Notes: generated from the letters alone by a model not told the origin. 64,000 nucleotides of DNA from Pseudomonas orientalis (GCF_022807995.1 NZ_CP094351.1:899001-963000), one strand, 5' to 3'; positions 38,107 through 47,557 are shown, counted from the first letter of the stretch. Translations and numbers: made by a program.

Positions 38107-38137
38107 GGGCCGTCGTTACAGTGACGGCCCGTTTTTG
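38107..38137 (+). terminator. trpS: Intrinsic terminator after trpS
   Basis: GGGCCGTC and GACGGCCC pair around an 8-base loop (GTTACAGT), followed by GTTTTTG. It ends 20 bases before the zapE start. Confidence 0.9.
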
Positions 38138-38156
38138 TTGCCTTGCTAACGAAATT

Positions 38157-39251
38157 ATGACGCCCCTAGAACGATATCAAGCTGATCTGAAACGCCCTGA
38201 CTTCTTCCATGACGCGGCCCAGGAAAATGCGGTGCGTCATTTGCAGCGCCTGTACGACGACCTGGTCGCGGCCTCGCAAACCAAGCCGGGGATGTTCAGC
38301 AAGCTGTTTGGCAAAAAAGACCACACGCCGGTCAAGGGCCTGTACTTCTGGGGTGGCGTCGGCCGGGGCAAGACTTACCTGGTGGACACCTTCTTCGAAG
38401 CGCTTCCGTTCAAGGAAAAGGTGCGCACCCACTTCCACCGCTTCATGAAGCGTGTGCACGAAGAAATGAAGACCCTGCCGGGGGAAAAGAACCCGCTGAC
38501 GATCATCGCCAAGCGTTTCTCCGACGAAGCGCGGGTAATCTGCTTCGATGAATTCTTCGTCTCAGACATCACCGATGCCATGATCCTCGGCACCTTGATG
38601 GAAGAACTGTTCAAGAACGGCGTGACCCTGGTTGCCACCTCGAACATCGTGCCCGATGGCCTCTACAAGGACGGCCTGCAGCGCGCACGCTTCCTGCCGG
38701 CCATTGCGTTGATCAAGCAAAACACCGATATCGTCAACGTCGACAGCGGCGTCGACTATCGTTTGCGTCACCTTGAGCAAGCGGAGCTGTTCCACTTCCC
38801 GCTCAACGAAGCGGCCCACGAAAGCCTGAAGAAAAGCTTCCGCGCGCTGACGCCGGAATGCACCCAGGCGGTGGAAAACGACAAGCTGATGATCGAGAAC
38901 CGCGAAATCATCGCCTTGCGTACCTGCGATGACGTGGCCTGGTTTGAATTCCGTCAACTGTGCGACGGCCCGCGCAGCCAGAACGACTACATCGAACTGG
39001 GCAAGATCTTCCATGCGGTGATCTTGAGCGGCGTGGAGCAGATGGGCGTGACCACCGACGACATCGCGCGGCGTTTTATCAACATGGTCGATGAATTCTA
39101 CGACCGCAACGTCAAGCTGATCATCTCGGCGGAAGTCGAACTCAAGGACCTGTATACCGGCGGGCGCTTGAACTTCGAATTCCAGCGCACCTTGAGTCGT
39201 TTGCTGGAAATGCAGTCCCACGAGTTCCTCTCGCGCGGACACAAACCCTAA
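38157..39251 (+). CDS. zapE: Cell division protein ZapE (AFG1-family ATPase)
   Basis: A 364-residue P-loop ATPase that binds FtsZ and is linked to division under stress in E. coli. Walker A is GGVGRGKTYL (about 66), Walker B is VICFDEFFVSDITDAMIL (about 130) and sensor 1 is TLVATSNIVPDGLY. The order and length match ZapE. The start at 38157 (TPLERYQADLKRPDF) is the family start; the frame runs 21 codons further upstream through the trpS terminator, which rules out the longer form. In Pseudomonas it usually lies near rplM-rpsI, as here. Confidence 0.94.
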   Translation: MTPLERYQADLKRPDFFHDAAQENAVRHLQRLYDDLVAASQTKPGMFSKLFGKKDHTPVKGLYFWGGVGRGKTYLVDTFFEALPFKEKVRTHFHRFMKRVHEEMKTLPGEKNPLTIIAKRFSDEARVICFDEFFVSDITDAMILGTLMEELFKNGVTLVATSNIVPDGLYKDGLQRARFLPAIALIKQNTDIVNVDSGVDYRLRHLEQAELFHFPLNEAAHESLKKSFRALTPECTQAVENDKLMIENREIIALRTCDDVAWFEFRQLCDGPRSQNDYIELGKIFHAVILSGVEQMGVTTDDIARRFINMVDEFYDRNVKLIISAEVELKDLYTGGRLNFEFQRTLSRLLEMQSHEFLSRGHKP

Positions 39252-39265
39252 TCGCCCCGCCCCCC

Positions 39266-39367
39266 CTGTAGGAGCGAGCTTGCTCGCGAAGGTCGTTAAC
39301 GATAACGCGTGGAATCTGATTCCACGCATTGTCCTTGAGTTCTTCGCGAGCAAGCTCGCTCCTACAG
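39266..39367. repeat. REPIN, GTAGGAGCGAGC family
   Basis: CTGTAGGAGCGAGCTTGCTC and its inverted copy GAGCAAGCTCGCTCCTACAG, between the convergent zapE and regulator genes. An inner GCGTGGAATC/GATTCCACGC pair extends the hairpin. Confidence 0.9.
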
Positions 39368-39374
39368 GCGTGTT

Positions 39375-40370
39375 TCAGGCGGCCTGCTGGAATTGCTGGC
39401 GGTACTGGTTCGGCGACAACTCCGTGTGCTGCCTGAACAACCGCGCAAAGAAACTCGCATCGTCGTAACCCACCTCGTAGCTGATGGTCTTGATGCTCTT
39501 GCGGCTGGCCGACAGCAGGCCCTTGGCGGTCTCGATGCGCAAGCGTTGCAGATAATGCAACGGCTTGTCGCCGGTGGCGGCCTGGAAGCGCCGCATGAAG
39601 TTGCGGATGCTCATACCGTGTTCCCGGGCGACGTCTTCGAAGCGGAACTTGTCGGCAAAGTGTTCTTCGAGCCAATGCTGGATCTGCAGGATGATCACAT
39701 CCTGGTGCAGCTTCTGCCCGCCAAAACCGATGCGCCCCGGCGCATAGCTGCGTTGCACCTCGTAGAGAATGTCGCGAGCCACGGCCTGGGCGATATTGGC
39801 GCCGCAGAAGCGTTCGATCAGATAAATATAGAGGTCGCAGGCTGAAGTGGTGCCGCCGGCGCAGTACAGGTTATCGGCGTCGGTCAGGTGCTTGTCCTGG
39901 TTGAGCTGGACCTTGGGGAAGCGCTCGCTGAAGGCATTGAAGAAGCGCCAATAGGTGGTCGCTTCCTTGCCATCGAGCAAACCGGCTTCGGCCAGCCAGA
40001 ACACACCGGTGGCTTCGCCGCACAGCACGGCGCCGCGTGCGTGTTGTTGGCGCAACCACGGCAGCACCTGGGGGTAGCGGGTGCACATGGCGTCGAAGTC
40101 GTCCCAGAAGGCTGGCAGCACGATAATGTCGGCGTCTTCCAGGCCGCCGTCCACCGGCATGATCACATCGCTGAAACTGCGCACCGATTGCCCGTCGGGG
40201 CTGACCAGGCGCGTTTCAAACGCAGGGGTCAGGCCCAGGCCTTGTTGCTTGCCATAGCGCAGGCTGGCGAGGTGGAAGAAATCCTTGGCTTGCATGAGGG
40301 TTGAAGCAAATACCCGATCAATGGCCAGAATGCTGACGCGCCGCAACGGCGTGGAGATTTGGTTAGACAT
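39375..40370 (-). CDS. GlxA/FtrA-type AraC-family transcriptional regulator
   Basis: A 331-residue regulator. The N-terminal DJ-1/PfpI-like domain (about 12-185) contains VLCGEATGVFWLAEAGLLDG, where the nucleophile-elbow position carries Gly-Glu instead of an active Cys, followed by the C-terminal AraC DNA-binding domain (about 225-327) with two helix-turn-helices (FEDVAREHGMSIRNFMRRFQ and IKTISYEVGYDDASFFARLF). It is divergent from the acyl-CoA dehydrogenase and 145 bases away, so it may control it. The ligand is unknown. Confidence 0.88.
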   Translation of the reverse strand: MSNQISTPLRRVSILAIDRVFASTLMQAKDFFHLASLRYGKQQGLGLTPAFETRLVSPDGQSVRSFSDVIMPVDGGLEDADIIVLPAFWDDFDAMCTRYPQVLPWLRQQHARGAVLCGEATGVFWLAEAGLLDGKEATTYWRFFNAFSERFPKVQLNQDKHLTDADNLYCAGGTTSACDLYIYLIERFCGANIAQAVARDILYEVQRSYAPGRIGFGGQKLHQDVIILQIQHWLEEHFADKFRFEDVAREHGMSIRNFMRRFQAATGDKPLHYLQRLRIETAKGLLSASRKSIKTISYEVGYDDASFFARLFRQHTELSPNQYRQQFQQAA

Positions 40371-40515
40371 GATTTCATTTATTCTTATAGGGGAAAGTGG
40401 TCATCAGACGGCTGGATCGTCTTATTTTTTGTCGGATGTGTCCAGTGTCCCGTGAGGGTTTCACGGCATAGGCTCTGTCAGCAGGTCTTTGTCCGACAAT
40501 CCACGCAGGTGACCC

Positions 40516-41652
40516 ATGATTCCCAGAACTTTGTTCAGTTCGGAGCACGAACTCTTCCGCGAAAGCGTGCGCACCTTTCTTGAAAAGGACGCGGCGCCAT
40601 TCCACGGGCAATGGGAGAAACAGGGCCATATCGACCGCAGCCTCTGGAACAAGGCGGGGGAGGCGGGGATGTTGTGCTCGCACGTGCCGGAGGAATATGG
40701 CGGGCTGGGCGCGGACTTTCTTTACAGCGCGGTGGTGATCGAGGAGATCAGCCGCCTGGGCTTGACCGGCATCGGTTTTTCACTGCATTCGGACATTGTC
40801 GCGCCGTACATCCTGCATTACGGCAGCGAAACGCTGAAACACAAATACTTGCCCAAGTTGATCTCCGGCGAGAAGGTTACGGCCATTGCCATGACCGAGC
40901 CGGGGGCCGGTTCAGACTTGCAGGGGGTGAAGACCACGGCGGTGCTGGACGGTGATGACTATGTGATCAACGGCTCCAAGACCTTTATCACCAACGGCTA
41001 TCTGGCCGATCTGGTGATCGTGGTCGCCAAGACCGACCCCAAGGCGGGTGCGAAGGGCACCAGCCTGTTCCTGGTGGAAACCGATACACCGGGCTTCGAC
41101 AAGGGCAAGCGCCTGGAAAAAGTCGGCATGAAGGCCCAGGACACCTCGGAGTTGTTCTTTCAGGAGGTGCGCGTGCCCAGGGAAAACCTGCTGGGCCAGA
41201 CGGGCATGGGCTTTGCCTACCTGATGCAGGAGCTGCCCCAGGAGCGGTTGACCGTGGCAATTGGCGCGCTGTCTTCAGCGGAGGCGGCGCTGCAGTGGAC
41301 ACTGGATTACACCCGCGAGCGCAGGGCGTTCGGCAAGGCGATTGCCGACTTTCAAAACACCCGGTTCAAGCTGGCGGAGATGGCCACCGAGATTCAGATC
41401 GGCCGTGTGTTCGTGGATAAATGCCTGGCGCTGCACCTGGAAGGCAAGCTGGATGTGCCCACTGCGGCGATGGCCAAATATTGGGCCACGGACCTGCAAT
41501 GCAAGGTGCTCGATGAGTGCGTGCAGTTGCACGGCGGCTACGGTTTCATGTGGGAATACCCGATTGCCCGGGCGTGGGCGGATGCGCGGGTGCAGCGCAT
41601 TTATGCGGGGACCAATGAGATCATGAAGGAGATCATTGCGCGGGCGCTTTGA
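40516..41652 (+). CDS. Acyl-CoA dehydrogenase (LCAD/IVD-like)
   Basis: A 378-residue flavoenzyme oxidising acyl-CoA to enoyl-CoA. FAD/substrate motifs are MTEPGAGSDLQG (about 125), INGSKTFITNG (about 153) and QLHGGYGFMWEYPIAR (about 336). At the usual C-terminal catalytic position it reads IYAGTNEIM with Ala in place of Glu; instead ELPQERLTVA (about 238-247) supplies the glutamate used by long-chain and isovaleryl-CoA dehydrogenases. It is therefore probably of the LCAD/IVD branch and active on long or branched chains. It stands alone next to an AraC-type regulator. The substrate is not fixed by sequence. Confidence 0.9.
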   Translation: MIPRTLFSSEHELFRESVRTFLEKDAAPFHGQWEKQGHIDRSLWNKAGEAGMLCSHVPEEYGGLGADFLYSAVVIEEISRLGLTGIGFSLHSDIVAPYILHYGSETLKHKYLPKLISGEKVTAIAMTEPGAGSDLQGVKTTAVLDGDDYVINGSKTFITNGYLADLVIVVAKTDPKAGAKGTSLFLVETDTPGFDKGKRLEKVGMKAQDTSELFFQEVRVPRENLLGQTGMGFAYLMQELPQERLTVAIGALSSAEAALQWTLDYTRERRAFGKAIADFQNTRFKLAEMATEIQIGRVFVDKCLALHLEGKLDVPTAAMAKYWATDLQCKVLDECVQLHGGYGFMWEYPIARAWADARVQRIYAGTNEIMKEIIARAL

Positions 41653-41670
41653 TTGTGTGATGTTGCTGAG

Positions 41671-41805
41671 GGCCTCATCGGGGGCAAGCCCCCTCCCACA
41701 TTTTGATCTGTGAACAGGGTCAGGTGTGTGGGGGCAAGCTCCCTCCCATATTTTGATCTGTGAACAGGGTCAGGTGTGGGAGGGGGCTTGCCCCCGATGG
41801 CGGCC
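41671..41805. repeat. Three-unit REP cluster with a 50-base tandem duplication
   Basis: Two REP units in one orientation (GGGGGCAAGCCCCCTCCCAC and a diverged GGGGGCAAGCTCCCTCCCAT) and one inverted (GTGGGAGGGGGCTTGCCCCC). Bases 41680-41729 and 41730-41779 are a tandem repeat of period 50; its 29-base right part (starting ATTTTGATCTG) is identical in both. It fills the gap between convergent genes. Confidence 0.88.
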
Positions 41806-41815
41806 TGAAGATCAA

Positions 41816-42856
41816 TCAAGGCGCCGGATTCGGATGATCCTTCTGAATCGCCTCAATCCCTTCCAGCACTTCCTTGGACAGTTTCAAATCGGCACTGCCA
41901 ATGTTGCTGTCCAACTGCTCCAGACTCGTGGCACCAATAATATTGCTGGTCACAAACGGCTGCTGCGTCACGAACGCCAATGCCATCTGCGCCGGGTCCA
42001 GGCCATGCTCCCGCGCCAGTGCCACATATCGGCTGCACGCCGCTTCCGACTGCGGGTTGAAGTAGCGGCTGAAGCGGCTGTACTCCGTCAGGCGCGCCTT
42101 GGCCGGGCGCGCGCCGCCTTCGTACTTGCCGCTGAGCATGCCGAACGCCAGCGGCGAATAGGCCAGCAAGCCGCATTGTTCGCGAATCGCGATTTCCGCC
42201 AGGCCCACTTCAAAACTGCGGTTGAGCAGGTTGTAGGGGTTCTGGATCGACACCGCGCGGGGCCAGCCGCGGGCCTCGGCCAGGGCCAGGAACTTCATGG
42301 TGCCCCACGGCGTTTCGTTGGACAGGCCGATGTGGCGGATCTTGCCGGCCTTGACCTGCTCATCCAGCGCTTCGAGGGTTTCCTCCAGCGGCGTGAGGTT
42401 GTCCTCGTCCTTGTGCTTGTAGCTCAATTGGCCAAAGAAGTTGGTGCTGCGCTCCGGCCAGTGCAGTTGGTAAAGGTCGATCCAGTCGGTCTGCAGGCGC
42501 TTGAGGCTGGCATCCAGAGCCTCGACGATGTGCTTGCGGTTGTGACGCAGGTGGCCGTCGCGGATGTAATCGATGGTGTTGCCGGGGCCGGCGATCTTGC
42601 TGGCGAGGATCCAGTCGGCGCGGTCGCCACGGCTTTTGAAGTAATTGCCGATATACCGCTCGGTGGTGGCATAGGTATCGGCCTTGGGCGGTACCGGGTA
42701 CATTTCAGCCGTATCGAGGAAGTTGATGCCTGCCGCCTTGGCCCGTTCGATCTGGGCGAAGGCCTCTGCCTCGCTGTTCTGCTCACCCCAGGTCATGGTG
42801 CCCAGAGCGATCGCGCTGACGTTCAGATCGGTGCGGCCCAGCTGTCGATAATCCAT
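41816..42856 (-). CDS. Aldo/keto reductase (Tas-like)
   Basis: A 346-residue NADPH-dependent oxidoreductase with the TIM-barrel AKR fold. The catalytic tetrad is visible as Asp and Tyr in FLDTAEMYPVPP (about 55), Lys in LASKIAGPG and His in YQLHWPER. The C-terminal NADPH region has SNIIGATSLEQLDSNI (about 305). The start at 42856 (DYRQLGRTDLNVSAIALG) has AAGGAGT seven bases upstream; the long upstream open frame lacks support and overlaps the rplM promoter region. It resembles E. coli Tas. The physiological substrate is unknown. Confidence 0.9.
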   Translation of the reverse strand: MDYRQLGRTDLNVSAIALGTMTWGEQNSEAEAFAQIERAKAAGINFLDTAEMYPVPPKADTYATTERYIGNYFKSRGDRADWILASKIAGPGNTIDYIRDGHLRHNRKHIVEALDASLKRLQTDWIDLYQLHWPERSTNFFGQLSYKHKDEDNLTPLEETLEALDEQVKAGKIRHIGLSNETPWGTMKFLALAEARGWPRAVSIQNPYNLLNRSFEVGLAEIAIREQCGLLAYSPLAFGMLSGKYEGGARPAKARLTEYSRFSRYFNPQSEAACSRYVALAREHGLDPAQMALAFVTQQPFVTSNIIGATSLEQLDSNIGSADLKLSKEVLEGIEAIQKDHPNPAP

Positions 42857-43035
42857 CGGGTACTCCTTCGGGGGAAAACAATCATAAAAGCAGGTTGAAT
42901 TTTTTTTCGCAATCTGCATAATTGCCCACCTCTTTCTGCAGTGGAAGTGATGCGCCGCCTGCCGAAGAATCTTGCCGTTGAACGGACGCGCTGACCCGAG
43001 CCCCCGATAGCGTCTGTATCCGGCTGCCTTTGACC

Positions 43036-43064
43036 TTGTCAAAGTACGCACTATTCAGTAAGAT
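43036..43064 (+). promoter_or_regulatory. rplM: Sigma-70 promoter of rplM-rpsI
   Basis: TTGTCA (43036-43041) and TAAGAT (43059-43064) are separated by 17 bases; matches are 5/6 and 4/6. The start point would be near 43071, giving a leader of only about 36 bases, with CCGCC/GGGCGG as a small hairpin in it. Confidence 0.6.
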
Positions 43065-43106
43065 CCGCCGTCTAATTTACAGGGCGGCCCCTGAGGCTAT
43101 TAAAGA

Positions 43107-43535
43107 ATGACAACTTTTACTGCAAAACCGGAAACAGTTCAGCGCGACTGGTTTGTCGTCGACGCCGCTGGTCAGACCCTGGGTCGTCTGGCCACTGAAG
43201 TCGCCAGCCGTCTGCGTGGCAAGCACAAGCCTGAATACACCCCGCACGTTGATACCGGTGACTACATTGTCATCATCAACGCTGAGCAGGTACGTGTTAC
43301 CGGCAACAAAGCGCAAGACAAAATGTACTACCGTCACTCCGGTTTCCCAGGCGGTATCAAGTCTTCCAACTTTGAAGGCCTGATCTCCAAGAAGCCTGAA
43401 GCCCCGATCGAAATCGCGGTCAAAGGCATGCTGCCTAAGGGCCCACTGGGTCGCGATATGTTTCGCAAGCTGAAAGTCTATGCGGGCGCTGTACACCCTC
43501 ATGCTGCTCAGCAGCCCCAAGAACTGAAGTTTTAA
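43107..43535 (+). CDS. rplM: 50S ribosomal protein L13
   Basis: Standard 142-residue L13. It opens with [20 protein letters not shown] and contains the family signature around [20 protein letters not shown] (about 108) and the C-terminal [13 protein letters not shown]. First gene of the conserved rplM-rpsI operon, 14 bases before rpsI. Codon use is highly biased, as expected for a ribosomal gene. Confidence 0.99.
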   Translation: MTTFTAKPETVQRDWFVVDAAGQTLGRLATEVASRLRGKHKPEYTPHVDTGDYIVIINAEQVRVTGNKAQDKMYYRHSGFPGGIKSSNFEGLISKKPEAPIEIAVKGMLPKGPLGRDMFRKLKVYAGAVHPHAAQQPQELKF

Positions 43536-43549
43536 CGGAATAGTTCATT

Positions 43550-43942
43550 ATGTCGGCGACTCAAAATTACGGCACTGGCCGTCGCAAAACCGCAACCGCA
43601 CGCGTTTTCCTGCGTCCGGGCACTGGTAACATCTCGATCAACAACCGCACTCTGGACAACTTCTTCGGCCGCGAAACTGCCCGCATGGTAGTTCGTCAGC
43701 CGCTGGAACTGACCGAGACTGTTGAAAAGTTCGACATCTACGTCACCGTTATCGGTGGCGGTGTAAGTGGTCAAGCTGGCGCTATCCGCCACGGTATCAC
43801 TCGCGCTCTGATGCAGTACGACGAAACCCTGCGTGGCGCTCTGCGCAAAGCTGGCTTCGTAACTCGCGATGCTCGTGAAGTTGAACGTAAGAAAGTCGGT
43901 CTGCGTAAAGCGCGTAAGCGTCCGCAGTACTCGAAGCGTTAA
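43550..43942 (+). CDS. rpsI: 30S ribosomal protein S9
   Basis: Standard 130-residue S9. The N-terminal [34 protein letters not shown] (about 67) and the basic tail [11 protein letters not shown] that reaches the P-site tRNA are all present. It follows rplM and is closed by a strong terminator. Confidence 0.99.
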   Translation: MSATQNYGTGRRKTATARVFLRPGTGNISINNRTLDNFFGRETARMVVRQPLELTETVEKFDIYVTVIGGGVSGQAGAIRHGITRALMQYDETLRGALRKAGFVTRDAREVERKKVGLRKARKRPQYSKR

Positions 43943-43960
43943 TTCGCTTTACGTTCCACA

Positions 43961-43996
43961 AAAACGCCCAGCCTCCTCACGGAGCTGGGCGTTTTT
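43961..43996 (+). terminator. rpsI: Intrinsic terminator after rpsI
   Basis: AAAACGCCCAGC and GCTGGGCGTTTTTT form a strong stem with a T run, 18 bases after the rpsI stop. Confidence 0.94.
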
Positions 43997-44208
43997 TATT
44001 GCCTGGGATTTATGCAGATTTTTCGCCGTGACAACTTGCCACATCCGTAGACCCCCTATACTACAAGGCCTGGGGGTAGTGGCCCGGGCAATTCCCTTGT
44101 CATCCGTGGGGCTTTTCATTACCATCCGTCAAAATTTTTATAAGTAAAGATTCAACACTTAGTAGACGCCTGATTTAACAGGCCAAAAAGCTGATGGGAG
44201 AGGACTGA

Positions 44209-44802
44209 ATGAGCAATGACGGCGTGAATGCAGGCCGGCGTCGCTTCCTGGTAGCAGCCACATCCGTGGTGGGTGCTGCAGGAGCGGTGGGGGCTGCGGT
44301 CCCGTTCGTGGGGTCATGGTTTCCCAGTGCCAAGGCGAAAGCCGCAGGTGCACCGGTGAAGGTGAATGTCAGCAAGATTGAGCCAGGCCAGCAGATGATT
44401 GCTGAATGGCGCGGCCAGCCGGTTTTCATTGTTCGTCGTACCAAGGAAATCCTGGGGAATCTCAAGAAGATTGAAGGCCAGTTATCTGACCCCCAATCCG
44501 AGAAATCCGACCAACCCGCCTACGCCAAGAACGAAGCACGTTCGATCAAGCCGGAGATCCTGCTGCTGGTTGGACTGTGCACTCACCTGGGATGCTCGCC
44601 GACCTTTCGCCCGGAAGTCGCGCCCGTCGACTTGGGCAAGGACTGGGTTGGTGGTTATTTCTGCCCGTGCCACGGCTCTCATTACGACCTCGCCGGCCGC
44701 GTCTACAAGTCCCAACCCGCGCCCTTGAACCTGCCGGTTCCTCCGCACAACTACGAATCTGACGACATCATTGTCATTGGCCTCGATAAGGAGAACGCGT
44801 GA
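44209..44802 (+). CDS. petA: Ubiquinol-cytochrome c reductase, Rieske iron-sulfur subunit
   Basis: A 197-residue subunit of the cytochrome bc1 complex. The twin-arginine signal anchor is NAGRRRFLVAATSVVGAAGA. The 2Fe-2S ligands are in CTHLGCSP (about 124) and CPCHGSHYD (about 148), with the family linker GKDWVGGYF between. First gene of petABC; GGGAGAGGA lies just before the ATG. Its stop overlaps the petB ATG by one base. Confidence 0.97.
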   Translation: MSNDGVNAGRRRFLVAATSVVGAAGAVGAAVPFVGSWFPSAKAKAAGAPVKVNVSKIEPGQQMIAEWRGQPVFIVRRTKEILGNLKKIEGQLSDPQSEKSDQPAYAKNEARSIKPEILLLVGLCTHLGCSPTFRPEVAPVDLGKDWVGGYFCPCHGSHYDLAGRVYKSQPAPLNLPVPPHNYESDDIIVIGLDKENA

Positions 44803-46013
44803 TGAGCAAGTTCATGGATTGGGTGGATGCGCGCTTCCCCGCCACTAAAATGTGGGAAGACCATCTCAGCAAATATTACGCGCCAAAAAACTTCAATTTC
44901 TTCTACTTCTTCGGCTCCCTGGCACTGCTGGTGCTGGTCAACCAGATCGTCACCGGTGTGTGGTTGACGATGAGCTACACCCCCTCGGCGGAAGAGGCAT
45001 TCGCCTCCGTCGAATACATCATGCGTGATGTCGAGTACGGTTCGATCCTGCGTTTGCTGCACTCCACCGGCGCGTCGGCGTTCTTTATCGTCGTCTACCT
45101 GCACATGTTCCGTGGCCTGCTCTATGGTTCGTACCAAAAGCCGCGCGAGCTGGTGTGGGTGTTCGGCATGCTGATCTACCTGGCGTTGATGGCCGAAGCC
45201 TTCATGGGGTACCTGCTGCCATGGGGCCAGATGTCGTACTGGGGCGCCCAGGTGATTATCTCGCTGTTCGGTGCGATCCCGGTCATCGGCAACGACCTGA
45301 CCCAGTGGATCCGTGGCGACTACCTGATTTCCGGCATTACCCTGAACCGCTTCTTCGCCTTGCATGTGGTGGCATTGCCGATCGTGATCCTGGGCCTGGT
45401 GGTGTTGCACATCCTGGCCCTGCACGAAGTGGGCTCCAACAACCCCGATGGCGTAGACATCAAGAAGCACAAGGACGAGAACGGCATCCCACTGGATGGC
45501 ATTCCCTTCCACCCTTATTACACCGTGAAGGACATTGTCGGTGTGGTCGTGTTCCTGTTCGTGTTCTGCTCGATCGTGTTCTTTTTCCCGGAGATGGGTG
45601 GTTATTTCCTGGAGAAACCTAACTTCGAACAAGCCAACGCCTTCAAGACACCCGAGCATATTGCCCCGGTGTGGTACTTCACGCCGTTCTACGCCATCCT
45701 GCGTGCGATCCCCGACAAACTCATGGGCGTCATCGCCATGGGCGCGGCGATTGCGGTGCTGTTCGTGCTGCCTTGGCTCGACCGCAGCCCGGTCAAGTCG
45801 ATGCGCTACAAAGGCTGGCTGAGCAAGATCTGGCTATGGGTGTTCTGCATTTCGTTCGTGATCCTGGGGGTACTGGGCGTACTGGCGCCGACCCCTGAGC
45901 GCACGTTGCTGTCGCAGGTCTGCACCTTCCTGTACTTCGCCTACTTCATTCTGATGCCGTTCTACACCCGGCTCGAGAAGACCAAACCGGTTCCGGAAAG
46001 GGTGACTGGCTGA
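44802..46013 (+). CDS. petB: Ubiquinol-cytochrome c reductase, cytochrome b subunit
   Basis: A 403-residue membrane subunit with eight to nine helices. The four haem-ligand histidines lie in LLHSTGAS and VVYLHMFRG (helix B) and LHVVALP and VVLHILAL (helix D). The quinol-oxidation PEWY-like motif reads APVWYFTPFYAILRAIPDK (about 290). The ATG at 44802 with AAGGAG eight bases upstream is preferred over the GTG one codon earlier. It overlaps petA and petC by one base each. Confidence 0.97.
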   Translation: MSKFMDWVDARFPATKMWEDHLSKYYAPKNFNFFYFFGSLALLVLVNQIVTGVWLTMSYTPSAEEAFASVEYIMRDVEYGSILRLLHSTGASAFFIVVYLHMFRGLLYGSYQKPRELVWVFGMLIYLALMAEAFMGYLLPWGQMSYWGAQVIISLFGAIPVIGNDLTQWIRGDYLISGITLNRFFALHVVALPIVILGLVVLHILALHEVGSNNPDGVDIKKHKDENGIPLDGIPFHPYYTVKDIVGVVVFLFVFCSIVFFFPEMGGYFLEKPNFEQANAFKTPEHIAPVWYFTPFYAILRAIPDKLMGVIAMGAAIAVLFVLPWLDRSPVKSMRYKGWLSKIWLWVFCISFVILGVLGVLAPTPERTLLSQVCTFLYFAYFILMPFYTRLEKTKPVPERVTG

Positions 46014-46792
46014 TGAAAAAATTATTCGTTGCATTAGTGCTTGCGGCGCTGCCGCTCCTGTCTCTGGCCGCCGAGCATGGCGCGGAACTGGAAAAGGTCG
46101 ACATCGACGTCTCCGATAAAGCCGCGTTGCAGGATGGCGCTCGCACGTTCGCCAACTACTGCATGGGCTGCCACAGCGCCAAGTTCCAGCGCTACGAGCG
46201 GGTGGCCGACGACCTGGGCATCCCCCATGAGTTGATGCTGGAAAAACTGGTGTTCACCGGCGCCAAGATCGGCGACCACATGAACATCGGCATGAAGCCG
46301 GCGGACGCCAAGGCCTGGTTCGGCGCCGCGCCGCCGGACCTCACCCTGGTGGCGCGTGTGCGCGGCACCGACTGGCTCTACGGCTACCTCAAATCCTTCT
46401 ACGAAGACCCGGCCCGTCCCTGGGGCGTGAATAACAAAGTGTTCCCGAACGTCGGCATGCCTAACGTTCTGGTCGGCCTGCAGGGGCGCCAGGTGGTAGG
46501 ATGCAAGCAGGTTCAGGTCGTTGAAGACGGCAAGAAGCAATATGACCCGTTGACCGGCACGCCGCTGACCCATGAAGCGTGCGATCAACTGACCATCGTG
46601 CCCAAGACCGGTACGCTGAACGAAGAGCAGTTCGACGAGAAGGTCAAGAACCTGGTGACCTTCCTGGCCTACTCGGCCAACCCGGTCAAACTGCAGCACC
46701 AGCGCATCGGTACGTACGTCTTGCTGTACCTGGCTTTCTTCTTCGTATTCGCCTATCTGCTCAAACGCGAGTACTGGAAGGATGTGCATTGA
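46013..46792 (+). CDS. petC: Ubiquinol-cytochrome c reductase, cytochrome c1 subunit
   Basis: A 259-residue cytochrome c1. The signal peptide KKLFVALVLAALPLLSLAAE is followed by the haem motif YCMGCHSAKF (about 47), LTLVARVRGTDWLYGYLKSF (about 113) and a C-terminal anchor helix (TYVLLYLAFFFVFAYLL). The sixth ligand Met is expected in FPNVGMPNVL. Last gene of petABC, closed by a long terminator hairpin. Confidence 0.96.
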   Translation: MKKLFVALVLAALPLLSLAAEHGAELEKVDIDVSDKAALQDGARTFANYCMGCHSAKFQRYERVADDLGIPHELMLEKLVFTGAKIGDHMNIGMKPADAKAWFGAAPPDLTLVARVRGTDWLYGYLKSFYEDPARPWGVNNKVFPNVGMPNVLVGLQGRQVVGCKQVQVVEDGKKQYDPLTGTPLTHEACDQLTIVPKTGTLNEEQFDEKVKNLVTFLAYSANPVKLQHQRIGTYVLLYLAFFFVFAYLLKREYWKDVH

Positions 46793-46821
46793 TCCAACCG
46801 TAAGCAATTGCTGTTAATCTT

Positions 46822-46902
46822 GCGCGCCCAGCGGCATCTCTGAACACGTAGCGCCGGTTTTACCGGACGTTACAGAGATGCTCTCTGGGCGCGCTCGTTT
46901 TT
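46822..46902 (+). terminator. petC: Long terminator hairpin after petABC
   Basis: GCGCGCCCAG..GCATCTCTG pairs with CAGAGATGC..CTGGGCGCGC (19 pairs with one internal loop), enclosing a second hairpin CCGGTTTTACCGG, followed by TCGTTTTTG. It is unusually large for an intrinsic terminator. Confidence 0.85.
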
Positions 46903-46939
46903 GAGCTTTCGATAATTTCAACAAGCGAGGAGGACCGCC

Positions 46940-47557
46940 ATGGGCGTGACCAACCGGTTGGCCTGTTACTCCGACCCCGCCGACCACTATTCCCACCGAG
47001 TACGCATCGTGCTCGCAGAGAAGGGTGTCAGCGCCGAGATCATCAGTGTGGAAGCGGGCCGTCAGCCGCCGAAACTGATCGAAGTGAACCCTTACGGCAG
47101 CTTGCCCACCCTGGTCGATCGTGACCTGGCGTTGTGGGAGTCAACCGTGGTGATGGAATACCTGGATGAGCGTTACCCGCATCCGCCTTTGCTGCCGGTC
47201 TACCCGGTGGCGCGTGCCAACAGCCGCCTGCTGATCCATCGGATCCAGCGTGACTGGTGCGGGCTGGTGGATGTGATTCTGGATACCCGCAGTAAAGAGG
47301 CCGTGCGCGTGCAGGCGCGCAAGGAATTGCGCGAAAGCCTGACCGGCGTTTCGCCGCTGTTCGCCGACAAACCTTTTTTCCTCAGTGAGGAACAAAGTTT
47401 GGTCGATTGCTGCCTATTACCCATACTCTGGCGCTTGCCGATTCTGGGCATTGAACTGCCACGGCCGGCCAAGCCGTTGCTTGATTACATGGAGCGCCAA
47501 TTTGCGCGTGAGGCTTTCCAGGCAAGTCTGTCTGGTGTCGAACGCGATATGCGCTAA
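46940..47557 (+). CDS. sspA: Stringent starvation protein A (GST-fold RNA polymerase-associated protein)
   Basis: A 205-residue glutathione-S-transferase-fold protein that binds RNA polymerase. The N-terminal thioredoxin-like domain has [20 protein letters not shown] and [19 protein letters not shown] (about 52), and the surface motif [15 protein letters not shown] (about 74) contains the Pro-His-Pro pocket important in SspA. GAGGAGG lies eight bases upstream of the ATG. It is followed by sspB after 17 bases, the normal order. Confidence 0.96.
   Translation: MGVTNRLACYSDPADHYSHRVRIVLAEKGVSAEIISVEAGRQPPKLIEVNPYGSLPTLVDRDLALWESTVVMEYLDERYPHPPLLPVYPVARANSRLLIHRIQRDWCGLVDVILDTRSKEAVRVQARKELRESLTGVSPLFADKPFFLSEEQSLVDCCLLPILWRLPILGIELPRPAKPLLDYMERQFAREAFQASLSGVERDMR

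Noticed and set aside
40516..41652. Acyl-CoA dehydrogenase as catalytically dead because YEGT reads YAGT
   Set aside because: The LCAD/IVD branch uses a glutamate in ELPQERL, which is present.
41671..41805. CRISPR array
   Set aside because: Only three units, in mixed orientation, with REP consensus and no regular spacers or cas genes.
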